DNA from: Cyclobacteriaceae bacterium
Lineage (GTDB): Bacteria > Bacteroidota > Bacteroidia > Cytophagales > Cyclobacteriaceae
Assembly (NCBI GenBank): GCA_020832375.1
Contig: JAFIEW010000023.1
Location: 1-42,433 of the forward strand
DNA: 42,433 nt
Direction of reading: 5' to 3'
Shown: positions 8,693 to 18,288 of the stretch, piece after piece
Layout of the letters: every line of letters begins with the position of its first letter
How positions within the stretch are numbered: position 1 is the first letter of the stretch
Translations under genes and position numbers: made by a program
Notes under the pieces: generated by a model
What the model was told of the DNA's origin: nothing
Databases searched by the model: none
The model's input: only the letters and a program-made list of their open reading frames with translations

Positions 8693-10620
8693 TGATTATG
8701 GCTCGGTTAAATTTACTTGAAGAAACTAGATTTGAAAAAGTACCTGTAAAGGTATTTGACAATGAGGAGATAGCCTCAAAAACGGTAGCGAATAGAATAG
8801 CAGAGATTATTCGTGAAAAGCAAAAAAAATCTAAAAAAGCCGTATTGGGTCTTGCAACTGGAGCAAGCCCTATCAAGATATATCAAGAATTAGTACGGCT
8901 GCATCAGCAGGAGGGCTTAAGCTTCAAAAACGTAATTACATTTAATTTGGATGAATACTACCCGATGCATCCATCTTCCGAACAAAGCTACGTTTATTTT
9001 ATGAAGCACCACCTGTTTGACCATATCGATATAGATCCAAAAAACATTCATATTCCTGATGGTACATTAGCTAAAGAAGATATACAGGATTACTGCTTAG
9101 CCTATGAAAAGAAAATTGAATCTTATGGAGGTTTAGATTTTCAAGTATTAGGAATTGGTAGGACCGGTCATATTGGTTTCAATGAGCCGGGTTCAGCGCC
9201 AAATTCTGGGACACAACTAGTGACATTAGATGATCTAACACGTCGAGATGCATCAAGAGACTTTAGAGGCAAAGGGAATGTGCCGTATAAGGCCATAACA
9301 ATGGGTATTGGAACCATATTCAAAGCGAAAGAGATCGTTTTATTGGCTTGGAATCAAAAAAAAGCACCCATTGTAAAAAAAGCAGTAGAGGGGGAGATCT
9401 CAAGTGAAGTTCCGGCAACTTTTCTTCAACTCTCGGATCAGGTAGAGTTTGTACTAGACAGAGATGCAGCCTCAGAGCTCACTCGTTTCGACTATCCATG
9501 GTTAGTAAAAGACTGCCAATGGAGTTCATCTTTAATCAAGAAAGCTGTTATTTGGCTTTCGGAAAAGGTGAAGAAACCGGTTTTGAAACTTACTGAGGAG
9601 GATTATAATGCGAATGGGATGGCGCAACTCGTGACTGAGGTTGGGTCAGCCTATCAAATCAATATCGATATTTTTAATCAACTACAGCACACTATCACAG
9701 GGTGGCCTGGAGGTAAACCTAATGCCGATGATAGTCAACGTCCAGAAAGAGCTCTACCTGATAAAAAGCGAATAGTAATCTTTTCCCCTCATCCCGACGA
9801 CGATGTAATTTCAATGGGTGGTACTTTCGTTCGTTTAGTAGACCAAGGACATGATGTGCATGTGGCTTACCAAACCTCAGGTAATACTGCTGTGTGGGAT
9901 TACGATGTACTGCGGTATATGGAGTTTTGTATTGACTTTGCAAAAAGCAGAAATGAAGACACATCTAAACAAGAAAAAACCTATACTGAGATAAGGGACT
10001 TTTTTGAAAATAAAGATATCAACCAAGTGGACTTGCCCTTAATCAGACAAATGAAAGCTTTTATTAGAAAAACCGAAGCTATTGCCGCAGCCCGATTCTC
10101 GGGTTTGCAAGATGATCACATTCATTTTCAAAATTTACCCTTTTACGAAACTGGTAAGAAAGTGAAGTCCAGTATAGGTAAAGAAGATGTAAAAATGACT
10201 GTAGATTTATTGCAAAGTATTAAACCTCACCAAATTTATGCTGCTGGTGATTTCACTGATCCTCATGGAACCCATAAGGTATGCTTTGACATCATCTTGC
10301 AAGCTATGGACAAGCTAAGAAAAACCGAAGACTGGACAAAAGATTGCTGGCTTTGGATGTATCGAGGGGCTTGGCATGAATTTGAGACTCACGAAATTGA
10401 GATGGCTGTACCGCTTTCTCCAAAAGAGGTATTGAAAAAAAGGCATGCTATCTTTAAACACGAATCTCAAAAAGATATTCCAGTTTTTCCAGGGGATGAT
10501 GAAAGAGAATTTTGGGTCAGAGCCGAGGAAAGAAATAAAGAAACGGCTTTAAGTTACGATAAATTGGGGTTGGCAGATTATGAGGCTATGGAAGCATTTG
10601 TACGCTGGAAATTTGATTAG
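8692..10620 (+). CDS. nagB: Glucosamine-6-phosphate deaminase fused to PIG-L/LmbE deacetylase
   Basis: A 642-residue fusion. Residues 1 to about 280 are a NagB domain with GLATGASP (53-60, phosphate loop), FNLDEYY (84-90, catalytic Asp region) and GIGRTGHIGFNEPGS (154-168). Residues about 355-642 are a PIG-L/LmbE zinc deacetylase with PHPDDD (366-371) and a distal DPHGTH metal site around 524-529. NagB makes fructose-6-phosphate and ammonia from GlcN-6-P. The attached deacetylase could supply GlcN-6-P or act on another N-acetyl sugar. This architecture is widespread in Bacteroidota, but the role of the PIG-L half is not settled. No separate nagA or GlcNAc kinase gene lies in the window. An alternative ATG lies two codons downstream. 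Confidence 0.92.
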   Translation: MIMARLNLLEETRFEKVPVKVFDNEEIASKTVANRIAEIIREKQKKSKKAVLGLATGASPIKIYQELVRLHQQEGLSFKNVITFNLDEYYPMHPSSEQSYVYFMKHHLFDHIDIDPKNIHIPDGTLAKEDIQDYCLAYEKKIESYGGLDFQVLGIGRTGHIGFNEPGSAPNSGTQLVTLDDLTRRDASRDFRGKGNVPYKAITMGIGTIFKAKEIVLLAWNQKKAPIVKKAVEGEISSEVPATFLQLSDQVEFVLDRDAASELTRFDYPWLVKDCQWSSSLIKKAVIWLSEKVKKPVLKLTEEDYNANGMAQLVTEVGSAYQINIDIFNQLQHTITGWPGGKPNADDSQRPERALPDKKRIVIFSPHPDDDVISMGGTFVRLVDQGHDVHVAYQTSGNTAVWDYDVLRYMEFCIDFAKSRNEDTSKQEKTYTEIRDFFENKDINQVDLPLIRQMKAFIRKTEAIAAARFSGLQDDHIHFQNLPFYETGKKVKSSIGKEDVKMTVDLLQSIKPHQIYAAGDFTDPHGTHKVCFDIILQAMDKLRKTEDWTKDCWLWMYRGAWHEFETHEIEMAVPLSPKEVLKKRHAIFKHESQKDIPVFPGDDEREFWVRAEERNKETALSYDKLGLADYEAMEAFVRWKFD

Positions 10621-10645
10621 AACTGAGTAGGCTTAAAATAGTCTG

Positions 10646-10675
10646 AATTATTGAGGCGTAAGCTACTCAATAATT
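10646..10675 (+). terminator. Probable terminator of the catabolic operon
   Basis: A perfect 10-bp inverted repeat AATTATTGAG / CTCAATAATT (10646-10655 and 10666-10675) has a 10-nt loop. It begins 26 bp after the nagB-fusion stop, and a short T run follows about 12 bp downstream (CTATTTTTCC). The U tract is offset, so termination may be partial. Confidence 0.5.
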
Positions 10676-10962
10676 ATAAGCTATTTTTCCAAAGAAGAGA
10701 TGATACAGGGTAGGAAGGCTTTTGTATTTACACTCACATTTTTGGGTAGTATTGTGATTGGAAGGAAATTAATGCCATTGTAGAAATCAGAAATATGCGT
10801 CAAGTATATCAATACTTTAATTCATAGAACCGGGCAATGGTATTTTATAATGAGAAAAACAGAGAAGTTTAATGCCCAAAGATTTGCTAAATAAACATTT
10901 TGTTATTGACATAATTTTCACATGGCATAATTCAACTAATTTTAATATGTGCTTTATTTAGG

Positions 10963-11264
10963 GCCTGCTTAAAAACAGCTAAATTATTGATAAATAAATC
11001 ATAAAGTCAAAACTTGATTTATTTGAGTGCACGGTTTTTAAGCACAAATAGTAAAAATGCGTGCACCATAATGTCTTAGGTCGACATTTTGTAGCTTAGT
11101 CCCAAGCATTATCGTGATTCGTAAATCGTAAGTGGTATTTATTTGAAAAAAGATTAAAAGCTTAAAATAAGTTTTTTGAAATTTATCGTTTTTTCCCAGC
11201 AAAGTAAGACAAGCGAAGCTTGTGCCGCCTCGAATCTGCAGTACTTGGTACTTTTTAAGCAGGC
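10963..11264. mobile_element. MITE-like repeat element, copy B (intact ends)
   Basis: This 302-bp non-coding element is bounded by a perfect 13-bp terminal inverted repeat: GCCTGCTTAAAAA at 10963-10975 and TTTTTAAGCAGGC at 11252-11264. It contains nested hairpins: AAATAAATC/GATTTATTT (10992-11024), GTGCAC/GTGCAC (11027-11066) and ACAAGC-GAA-GCTTGT near 11210-11225. The core CCCAAGCATTATCGTGATT (11101-11119) is shared with copy A. Between the copies the hairpin stem is conserved while its loop differs. No target-site duplication is obvious. It sits between the nagB fusion and cstA. The preceding stretch 10676-10962 shows nothing I recognise. Confidence 0.7.
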
Positions 11265-11276
11265 TCTACTTAGAAG

Positions 11277-11295
11277 AAGCTTTTTACTAAAGCTT
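11277..11295 (+). promoter_or_regulatory. Perfect palindrome just upstream of cstA
   Basis: AAGCTTT-TTACT-AAAGCTT, with 7-bp arms and a 5-nt loop, lies 19 bp before the cstA start codon. It could be an operator or a hairpin in the 5' leader affecting translation. It lies just outside the right terminal repeat of MITE copy B. Confidence 0.4.
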
Positions 11296-11314
11296 AAAAA
11301 TAATTTCGAATGAT

Positions 11315-12955
11315 ATGATTATTTCCCTTTTGTTTTTTTCTGCCGCTTTTTTAATAATCGCTTATAAGTGGTATGGGGGGTACATTATGGGTATTTTGAA
11401 TCCAAGTGATCAACGAATCACCCCTGCCCATGAATCAGAGGACGGGGTTGATTACATCCCTACCAATAGATGGATTGTATTAGGCCATCATTTTTCCAGT
11501 ATTGCAGGAGCAGGGCCTATAGTAGGACCCATTCTAGCTGTGAGCTTTGGCTGGACTCCTGCCGTGTTATGGATACTGATAGGCGGTGTTTTTTTTGGAG
11601 CTGTTCATGACGCAGTTTCACTTTTTGTAAGTATTCGGAGTGATGGTAAATCCATCGGGCATATTATTCAATTAAATATAGGGGAGAAGGGGAAAAAGCT
11701 ATTTTTAATTTTCAGCTTTGCTACTTTGATTTTAATTATTGCAGTATTTGCAGATATCATCGCCAAAACTTTTATAGCTAACTCTGGAGTTGCATCTGCT
11801 TCAGCTCTTTTTATAATTATTGCGCTTATTTTTGGAATGCTGCAAAAGAAATTTTCAGCAAAAAAAGATGCTTTTATCGTCCTATCTGTGGTCGGTGTAT
11901 TTGCTATGTATGTTGCGGCCTATGTTGGATATAGTATTCCTATAAATTTTTCTTATCCCATTTGGATTGCCCTACTGTTAGGATATGCCTATATAGCTAG
12001 TATTACGCCGGTAAACATCTTATTGCAACCAAGAGATTATCTAAGCAGCTTTCTGCTTTATGGTCTTATTTTATTTGGGGTTTTGGGATTTGTGATAGGG
12101 AGGCCTGAAGTTAAAATGGGGTTTGAAGTAAAACTTCACGCAGAAAATTTAGGTTACCTATTTCCTGTTCTCTTCGTAACGGTAGCATGTGGGGCAATCA
12201 GTGGATTTCACTCCTTAGTTGCTACGGGTACCTCATCTAAACAGTTAAATAAAGAGTCGGATGTGAAAGTGATTGGTTTTGGGGGAATGTTGATAGAATC
12301 CTTTTTAGCAATTCTAGCTGTCGCAGCCGTTATTATTCTGGAAAAAGAAAATTATGCTTTGCAACTAAGCGAGGATGGTCCTGTTACTTTATTTGCAGAT
12401 GGTCTTGGGTTTGTGATATCTCAATTACACATTTCAGAACTTGTTGCCGTAGCATTTGTCGCGCTTACTGTATCTGCATTTGCACTAACCACTTTAGATA
12501 CTTGCACCAGACTTGCTCGATTTATTATTCATGAGTATTTTGAAAAGACCAATAGCAATAATGCTTCTGAAGCCTTTGCTCGTAATTTAAGCTGGTTCAA
12601 TAATCGGTTCTTGGTTACATTAATTGTAGTTCTCTTAGCAGCTGCATTGTTGCTTACGGGAGAGTTCGCTTCTTTATGGCCTATATTTGGGTCAGCCAAT
12701 CAGTTGTTAGCTGCAGTTGCATTGTTAGCTCTATCTACATGGCTTACTCATCAGCAAAAAGCTCGTAACATCGTGCTTATTCCTATGGTATTTATGTATC
12801 TTGTTACCACCGCTTCTCTTGTATTATTCATATGGTCGAAAATTCAACTAGGTGAATACGTATTGGCATTGATAGCAATATGTTTACTTGTTTTAGCCTT
12901 TGCACTACTCATCCCTGCTTCAAAAAAACTTTTCCCATCCAAAAACCGAGTCTAA
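11315..12955 (+). CDS. cstA: CstA-family carbon-starvation permease
   Basis: A 546-residue polytopic membrane protein. The N-terminal signature region is typical of CstA: YKWYGGYIMG, then the GHHFSSIAGAGPIVGPILA motif around residues 57-75, and GGVFFGAVHDAVSLFVS. It is shorter than Escherichia coli CstA (about 700 residues) but in the range of shorter Bacteroidota members. The family transports pyruvate or peptides under carbon limitation. An earlier ATG at 11310 stops after two codons, so 11315 is the start. It is flanked by the MITE and a 630-bp gap and is probably its own transcription unit. Whether it serves the glycan locus is unclear. Confidence 0.9.
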   Translation: MIISLLFFSAAFLIIAYKWYGGYIMGILNPSDQRITPAHESEDGVDYIPTNRWIVLGHHFSSIAGAGPIVGPILAVSFGWTPAVLWILIGGVFFGAVHDAVSLFVSIRSDGKSIGHIIQLNIGEKGKKLFLIFSFATLILIIAVFADIIAKTFIANSGVASASALFIIIALIFGMLQKKFSAKKDAFIVLSVVGVFAMYVAAYVGYSIPINFSYPIWIALLLGYAYIASITPVNILLQPRDYLSSFLLYGLILFGVLGFVIGRPEVKMGFEVKLHAENLGYLFPVLFVTVACGAISGFHSLVATGTSSKQLNKESDVKVIGFGGMLIESFLAILAVAAVIILEKENYALQLSEDGPVTLFADGLGFVISQLHISELVAVAFVALTVSAFALTTLDTCTRLARFIIHEYFEKTNSNNASEAFARNLSWFNNRFLVTLIVVLLAAALLLTGEFASLWPIFGSANQLLAAVALLALSTWLTHQQKARNIVLIPMVFMYLVTTASLVLFIWSKIQLGEYVLALIAICLLVLAFALLIPASKKLFPSKNRV

Positions 12956-13585
12956 TTATTCAATATTTAGGCTTCAAAAAATATTTTTAACCTATTCAAC
13001 AATAGTTAAAATGCTAATCATGTACTTTTATTGTTTGACTTTGTTGAGCGAATAGATCACTTAAAAAGTATTTCAAATTCCTGCAACCAAACTATAAAAA
13101 ATGACATTTGGTATCTTTTTTTGCTGAATTTTGGAATAGGCAATTTATAATTGGATTTCGACAAAGTCCCATTTAATGAATTATTCTACACTCTTATAAA
13201 AATCCAAAGAAGTTTACCTTTTTTTGGGTATTTGTACCATCTAATCTTTGCACCGTTTTTAACATGAAATTGCATTTTGTACTTTCAATGTAAACCCAAT
13301 TTGACCCCCTGAAATTTAAAATTGATTAAACCTTCCTGATCTGACGGCTATATTCTTCAGTAATGAGTGAATCACTTCTGACTTTTAAATTTTTTTTAAA
13401 AAGATCTTGTGTCTTAAATCTTTTTATTATAAATTTAGACAATAGAATGTTTTGAGTTAGAAATTCTGCAATCGGCATCGGAAAAAGTTAGCTGTCAAAT
13501 AGCCAAATGTTTATATCGATATCCAATTGTTTTGAAACACAGATTATATTTTTAAAATAAGTAATACACTGAAGCATTGATCTAC
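12956..13585. promoter_or_regulatory. Long leader/control region upstream of susC-like gene
   Basis: This is 630 bp without a credible gene. A promoter-like TAATCTTTGCACC (13242-13254) resembles the Bacteroidota -7/start region, with one extra base relative to TAnnTTTG, and has TTTG at 13223-13226. If used, it would give a leader of about 330 nt. Within that leader a hairpin AAAAAGAT / ATCTTTTT (13398-13425, 12-nt loop) and an ATATCGATAT palindrome near 13512 could be regulatory. Leader control by structure or antisense RNA is known for other SusC/D operons, but nothing here proves it. Confidence 0.35.
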
Positions 13586-16500
13586 ATGAGCAAATTCGAC
13601 GCAGTATTCAAGTTATTCTTAACAGCCCTATTAGCCTTATTCATTTCTAAGGCTTGGGCACAAGATTCGATCGTTCGAGGTACAGTTACGGATTTTGAGG
13701 ATAATGAAGGCATGCCTGGGGTTAGTATTTCCATTAAGAATAAAACAACTGGAACCACAACTGACCTAGAAGGGAATTATACCTTAGAGGGTTTAAGTGA
13801 AGACGATATCTTAGTTTTCTCTTTTATGGGATATGCAATCGAAGAGGAGCAAGTTGGCAGCCGATCTATTATCGATGTGACCATGATCCCCGACGTTCAG
13901 TCTCTTTCTGAAGTTGTTGTAACGGCATTTGGCATAGAGCGAGACAAACGATCACTAGGTTTCGCATCTCAATCCATAGATGCGGCTCCTTTTACTGAGG
14001 CTAGGGAAAATAATGTTGTTAACTCTCTGAGCGGGCGAGTTTCAGGGCTTCAAGTGAACCAGGCAGGAACAGGCCCAGGAGGTACTAGTAGGGTGACTAT
14101 AAGGGGCTCTGCCTCAATTGCGGGAAATAATGCACCACTTTATGTGGTGGATGGTGTTCCCATGAATAACCCCCAAGGCGGAGGAGGCCAATTTGGAGGT
14201 GTGGATTATGGAGATGGTATTTCTAATATTAATCCAGATGATATTGAGTCAATTGATGTATTAAAAGGAGCGGCAGGTACTGCCCTGTATGGCTCTAGAG
14301 GACAAAATGGGGTTATAATGGTGACCACCAAAAAAGGAAAAGCAAGAGAGGGTATAGGGGTAGAATTTAATTCCAATGCTACCTTCGAAACACCCCTTGT
14401 ATTACCCAATTTTCAAAACAATTTTGGTCGTGGATCTAATGGTCAATTTGCACTCACCGAAGCTGGAAATATTAATAATCAAATCCGAACAAGTTGGGGG
14501 CCTCGCACCTTAGGTCAAGAAGTACTCGACTGGACAGGTGAAGTCAGACCATTTGATCCTCAGCCCAATAATATTTCCGATTTCTTCCAAACAGGTCAGA
14601 GCTTCACCAATAGTTTAGCCTTCACTGGTGGTAATGATAAAACACAAGCTCGATTATCTCTAACCCATTTACATAGCAGCAACATTATGCCTAATAGTGA
14701 TTTAGAGCGTTTTAATGTCAATCTTAATATCAACAGCAAATTAAGTGAGAAACTAAGAGTTGAGGCTAAAATCAATTACATCAGACAAGATGCTTTTAAT
14801 CGTCCCAATTTGGCTCTTAGCCCTGATAATGTAATGAATAGTTTTATTCAAATGCCGCGCACTATTCGATTGAATGACTTGAGGGATTTCAGACTTCCAA
14901 ACGGTCGTCCACGAGTTTATACCAACGCCCCAGGTAATGATCAATGGCAAAACCCTTTTTGGGCAACGCAGCTGAATACCAACGAAGATACTCGAGATAG
15001 AATAATAGGCTATGCCAAATTAGAATACCAATTTACCGATTGGCTGAAAGGTCATATCCGTTCAGGAACTGACTTTTTTAATGACTTCAGACAAACTCGA
15101 AATGCCACTAATACTATTTATAGAACCACCCCCGATGGCAGCTTCTTTAATGAAGTACTTGCAAGGCAAGAGGAACGAAATACTGATATTGTTTTAACTG
15201 CCTTCCATTCTATCAATGATGATTGGAATATAAGTGGAAACCTAGGAGCTAATTTTTTACAACAGCGTTTTAGAAGTACATCCACTACTGCATTAGGACT
15301 AGAGATTCCTGACTTTTTTGTCATGCAAAACGCCCTTGACTTGCAAACCATGAGTGCTATTTCTCAAAAAGATATTAACTCATTATTTGGTACTGCTCAA
15401 GTAGATTATAAAGATTGGGCTTTTCTGGAAGTGACTGCTAGAAATGATTGGTCATCGGCCCTACCTGCTGAAAGTAGAAGCTTCTTTTATCCCTCTATCG
15501 CAGGTAGCTGGATCATGACAGATGCCATTGATGCAGAATGGGGCTTTTTAAACTATGCAAAATTTAGAGCCTCATATGCAGAAGTGGGTAATGACACAGG
15601 CCCTCATCAGTTAGACTTGCTATATTTTGTAAATGCACTCTCGCATGGAGGTCAGTCATTCGGCCAAATTAGTAGAACTCGACCTCCTGTTAATCTAAGA
15701 CCTGAGCGTACGTCTACTTATGAAGTCGGAACTGACTTCGGGCTTTTCAATAATAAGCTCACAGGAGATTTTACTTATTATTATGCCGCTACTACAGATC
15801 AAATATTACAAGTTCCAATTTCTAATACTTCCGGATTTACCTCTGCCTTCATAAATGCAGGTCAAGTATCCAATCAAGGTTTTGAATTCACATTGAATGC
15901 CACTGTAATAGAGAGAGGAAATTTCACTTGGTCAACCTATGCCAATATTACCAGAAATCGGTCTCGTATCGATGAGTTGGCACCCAATATTGATGTGTAC
16001 CAACTTGGAAGCACCTATGATCAGTTTGGAGTAAGGGTTCAAGCTGAGGTAGGTGGTGAGTTTGGAGATATATATGCCGACCGACCATTTTTATATGATG
16101 ATGCCGGTAACCGAGTAATAGGTAACAACGGTTTGCCATTACAAGATACAGAGGGCGGAATTCAAAGAATTGGAAATTTCCAGCCAGACTTACTGTATGG
16201 TTGGGGTCAAGATTTTAGGTATAAAAATTGGAGCGCTGGCGTTTTGCTCGATGGACGTGTAGGAGGTGATATTTATTCCTTTAGCAACGCCATCGCAGCT
16301 GCTAATGGTAATGCAACCTATACTCAAGAAGGAAGACAAGCTTGGTACGCCGGTGCAGGGGGCTATGTGGCCGAAGGTGTAACAGCCAATGGCGAACCCA
16401 ACACTCGTGCTGTAAACCCTCAAACTTACTGGCAGCATGTCGGTGGTCAAGCATCTTCATTTGCCAAAGAGTTTTTGTATGATGGATCCTTCCTCAAATT

Positions 16501-16726
16501 AAGAGAGATTAATATCGGATACAATTTCCCTTCATCTGTAACTGATCGACTAAATCTGCAGAGCTTAAGACTCTCTTTTGTAGGTAGAAACTTATTCATT
16601 CTTCATAAAAATACACCTGGGTTTGATCCTGAGGCCACTTTTACCTCTGGAAATGACCAAGGCATAGAAGCATTTGCTTTTCCTGCTTTAAGAAGTTATG
16701 GTTTTAATTTAAATGTGTCGCTGTAA
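13586..16726 (+). CDS. SusC/RagA-family TonB-dependent outer-membrane transporter
   Basis: A protein of about 1046 residues. I prefer the ATG at 13586 over an in-frame TTG three codons upstream, because it starts a clean signal peptide (MSKFDAVFKLFLTALLAL...AWA-QD). A carboxypeptidase-regulatory-like domain (about 27-110), SEVVVTAFG at the TonB-box position, a plug domain with the conserved VDGVPM and GAAGTALYGSRGQNGVIMVTT blocks, and a long beta-barrel ending in aromatic/leucine residues complete the fold. There is no N-terminal STN domain, so it is not an anti-sigma-coupled transducer. It imports oligosaccharides together with SusD. Its TAA overlaps the ATG of the susD-like gene (TAATG). 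Confidence 0.95.
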   Translation: MSKFDAVFKLFLTALLALFISKAWAQDSIVRGTVTDFEDNEGMPGVSISIKNKTTGTTTDLEGNYTLEGLSEDDILVFSFMGYAIEEEQVGSRSIIDVTMIPDVQSLSEVVVTAFGIERDKRSLGFASQSIDAAPFTEARENNVVNSLSGRVSGLQVNQAGTGPGGTSRVTIRGSASIAGNNAPLYVVDGVPMNNPQGGGGQFGGVDYGDGISNINPDDIESIDVLKGAAGTALYGSRGQNGVIMVTTKKGKAREGIGVEFNSNATFETPLVLPNFQNNFGRGSNGQFALTEAGNINNQIRTSWGPRTLGQEVLDWTGEVRPFDPQPNNISDFFQTGQSFTNSLAFTGGNDKTQARLSLTHLHSSNIMPNSDLERFNVNLNINSKLSEKLRVEAKINYIRQDAFNRPNLALSPDNVMNSFIQMPRTIRLNDLRDFRLPNGRPRVYTNAPGNDQWQNPFWATQLNTNEDTRDRIIGYAKLEYQFTDWLKGHIRSGTDFFNDFRQTRNATNTIYRTTPDGSFFNEVLARQEERNTDIVLTAFHSINDDWNISGNLGANFLQQRFRSTSTTALGLEIPDFFVMQNALDLQTMSAISQKDINSLFGTAQVDYKDWAFLEVTARNDWSSALPAESRSFFYPSIAGSWIMTDAIDAEWGFLNYAKFRASYAEVGNDTGPHQLDLLYFVNALSHGGQSFGQISRTRPPVNLRPERTSTYEVGTDFGLFNNKLTGDFTYYYAATTDQILQVPISNTSGFTSAFINAGQVSNQGFEFTLNATVIERGNFTWSTYANITRNRSRIDELAPNIDVYQLGSTYDQFGVRVQAEVGGEFGDIYADRPFLYDDAGNRVIGNNGLPLQDTEGGIQRIGNFQPDLLYGWGQDFRYKNWSAGVLLDGRVGGDIYSFSNAIAAANGNATYTQEGRQAWYAGAGGYVAEGVTANGEPNTRAVNPQTYWQHVGGQASSFAKEFLYDGSFLKLREINIGYNFPSSVTDRLNLQSLRLSFVGRNLFILHKNTPGFDPEATFTSGNDQGIEAFAFPALRSYGFNLNVSL

Positions 16727-18264
16727 TGAAAAAACTGCAAAATATAATCGCTAAGTTGGGTTTTGGTATTTTCATTGGAATGCTAATAGTATCATCATCT
16801 TGTACAGAAAATTTTGATGACTTAAATGTAAGCCCTACCGCGGTGCAGCGCGATAGGATCAACGAAGACATTTTGTTTACTAGAGCATTGGTATATGGTG
16901 CTCTTAGGTATACGGAGTTCCAAAGGGCCAAGCATCTTTATGCCAATAAATACATTCAGTATTATGCCGTATCAGTAGACCGATTTGAAACCGATCGTTA
17001 CATTACCCGAAATGATTGGTTGACCGACTACTGGACAGAGGCATATGCTGATTACTTAATGCAAACTCAGCAGGTAATTGAAATTACCGCTGAGGATCCA
17101 AATAAGATCAATAAAAATGCAATGGCTCGTATATGGAAAGTCTTCCTCATGCATCGAGTAACAGACTTCTGGGGAGATGTACCCTACTTTGACGCTTTAT
17201 CAGGTAATGAAACACCGGCTTATGACGCTCAAGAAGAAATCTACCATGATATGCTCAATGAGCTGGTAGAAGCCGTTGAATCCTTCACTAGTGAGGCATC
17301 ATCCTCTTTCGGTAGTTCAGATATTCTTTATGGAGGGAGTATTGATCACTGGACTAAATTTGCCAATTCTCTCCGTCTTCGATTGGGCATGAGGTTGAGT
17401 AATGTAGACCCTGGAAGAGCTCAAGAACATATATCCGCAGTTATATCATCAGGGGCATTGATCAGCTCTAACAGTGAATCTGCAATCATGCCATATGGCC
17501 GTGACTTTGGAAGTGCCGATGAGAATATACAACCCATGTCTATAATTAAAAGCTTTAATGAATATCGAGCAAGCAGAACCTTGGTTGACTTTTTAAGAGA
17601 AAATGAGGATCCTAGGCTCACTATCTATCTTGAGCCCAATCAGTCGGGAGAATTTGTGGGGCTACAAAATGGATTAAATCCAGAAGAAGTAAACCAAGTC
17701 AGTGAAGATGATTTTGCCCGTGATTCAGACATTATCAGTAACACACATGCTCCGAGCGTTTTGTTATCATTTTCCGAAGTCTTGTTTCTTCAAGCAGAGG
17801 CCGCTCATAGGGGCTGGGCAGGAGGTAGCCCTGCCGCCTTATATGAAGATGGCATTCGATACTCAGTCAATTTCTGGCTCGATGTAGTACGAGACTTAGA
17901 AAGCAGAACCTCTACCACATTTCCAGACTTTAGCGATGTGCCAACTCAGCTAGAGAGTTATTTACAAAGACCAGGTATTGCTTTTGACGCAGCCAACGCC
18001 ATAGAACAGATTATTACTCAAAAATGGCTTGCAAGCATCAATCAAGGTTTCGAACCTTATGCAGAATACCGCAGAACAGGGTTTCCAAACCTCAACCCCA
18101 TACCCAATACAGATGGGCTGAGCGAAACAGGTGGAAGTGATGTCCCTAGAAGAGTGAGATATCCCATAGAGGAACAGGCACTAAATGGAGAAAGCTTAAA
18201 TGCAGCTATTAATAGACAAGGTCCTGATTTACCCACCACTCGAATTTGGTGGGATGTACAATAA
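16726..18264 (+). CDS. SusD/RagB-family glycan-binding lipoprotein
   Basis: A 512-residue protein with a lipoprotein signal (hydrophobic to about 24, lipobox SSSC) and the opening C-T-E-NFDDLNVSPTA typical of the SusD-like group. Internal features such as the HRVTDFWGDVPYF block and the C-terminal region with repeated helix pairs fit the TPR-like SusD fold. It caps the SusC barrel at the cell surface and binds the incoming glycan. Translation is coupled to susC by a one-base overlap, and the next lipoprotein gene starts 24 bp downstream. Binding specificity cannot be deduced. Confidence 0.94.
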   Translation: MKKLQNIIAKLGFGIFIGMLIVSSSCTENFDDLNVSPTAVQRDRINEDILFTRALVYGALRYTEFQRAKHLYANKYIQYYAVSVDRFETDRYITRNDWLTDYWTEAYADYLMQTQQVIEITAEDPNKINKNAMARIWKVFLMHRVTDFWGDVPYFDALSGNETPAYDAQEEIYHDMLNELVEAVESFTSEASSSFGSSDILYGGSIDHWTKFANSLRLRLGMRLSNVDPGRAQEHISAVISSGALISSNSESAIMPYGRDFGSADENIQPMSIIKSFNEYRASRTLVDFLRENEDPRLTIYLEPNQSGEFVGLQNGLNPEEVNQVSEDDFARDSDIISNTHAPSVLLSFSEVLFLQAEAAHRGWAGGSPAALYEDGIRYSVNFWLDVVRDLESRTSTTFPDFSDVPTQLESYLQRPGIAFDAANAIEQIITQKWLASINQGFEPYAEYRRTGFPNLNPIPNTDGLSETGGSDVPRRVRYPIEEQALNGESLNAAINRQGPDLPTTRIWWDVQ

Positions 18265-18288
18265 ATTTATTCACTAAACTAAAGAGCT

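Noticed and set aside
10963-11264. Remnant of a full insertion sequence
   Set aside because: No transposase-like reading frame in either copy; size and nested hairpins fit a non-autonomous element better.
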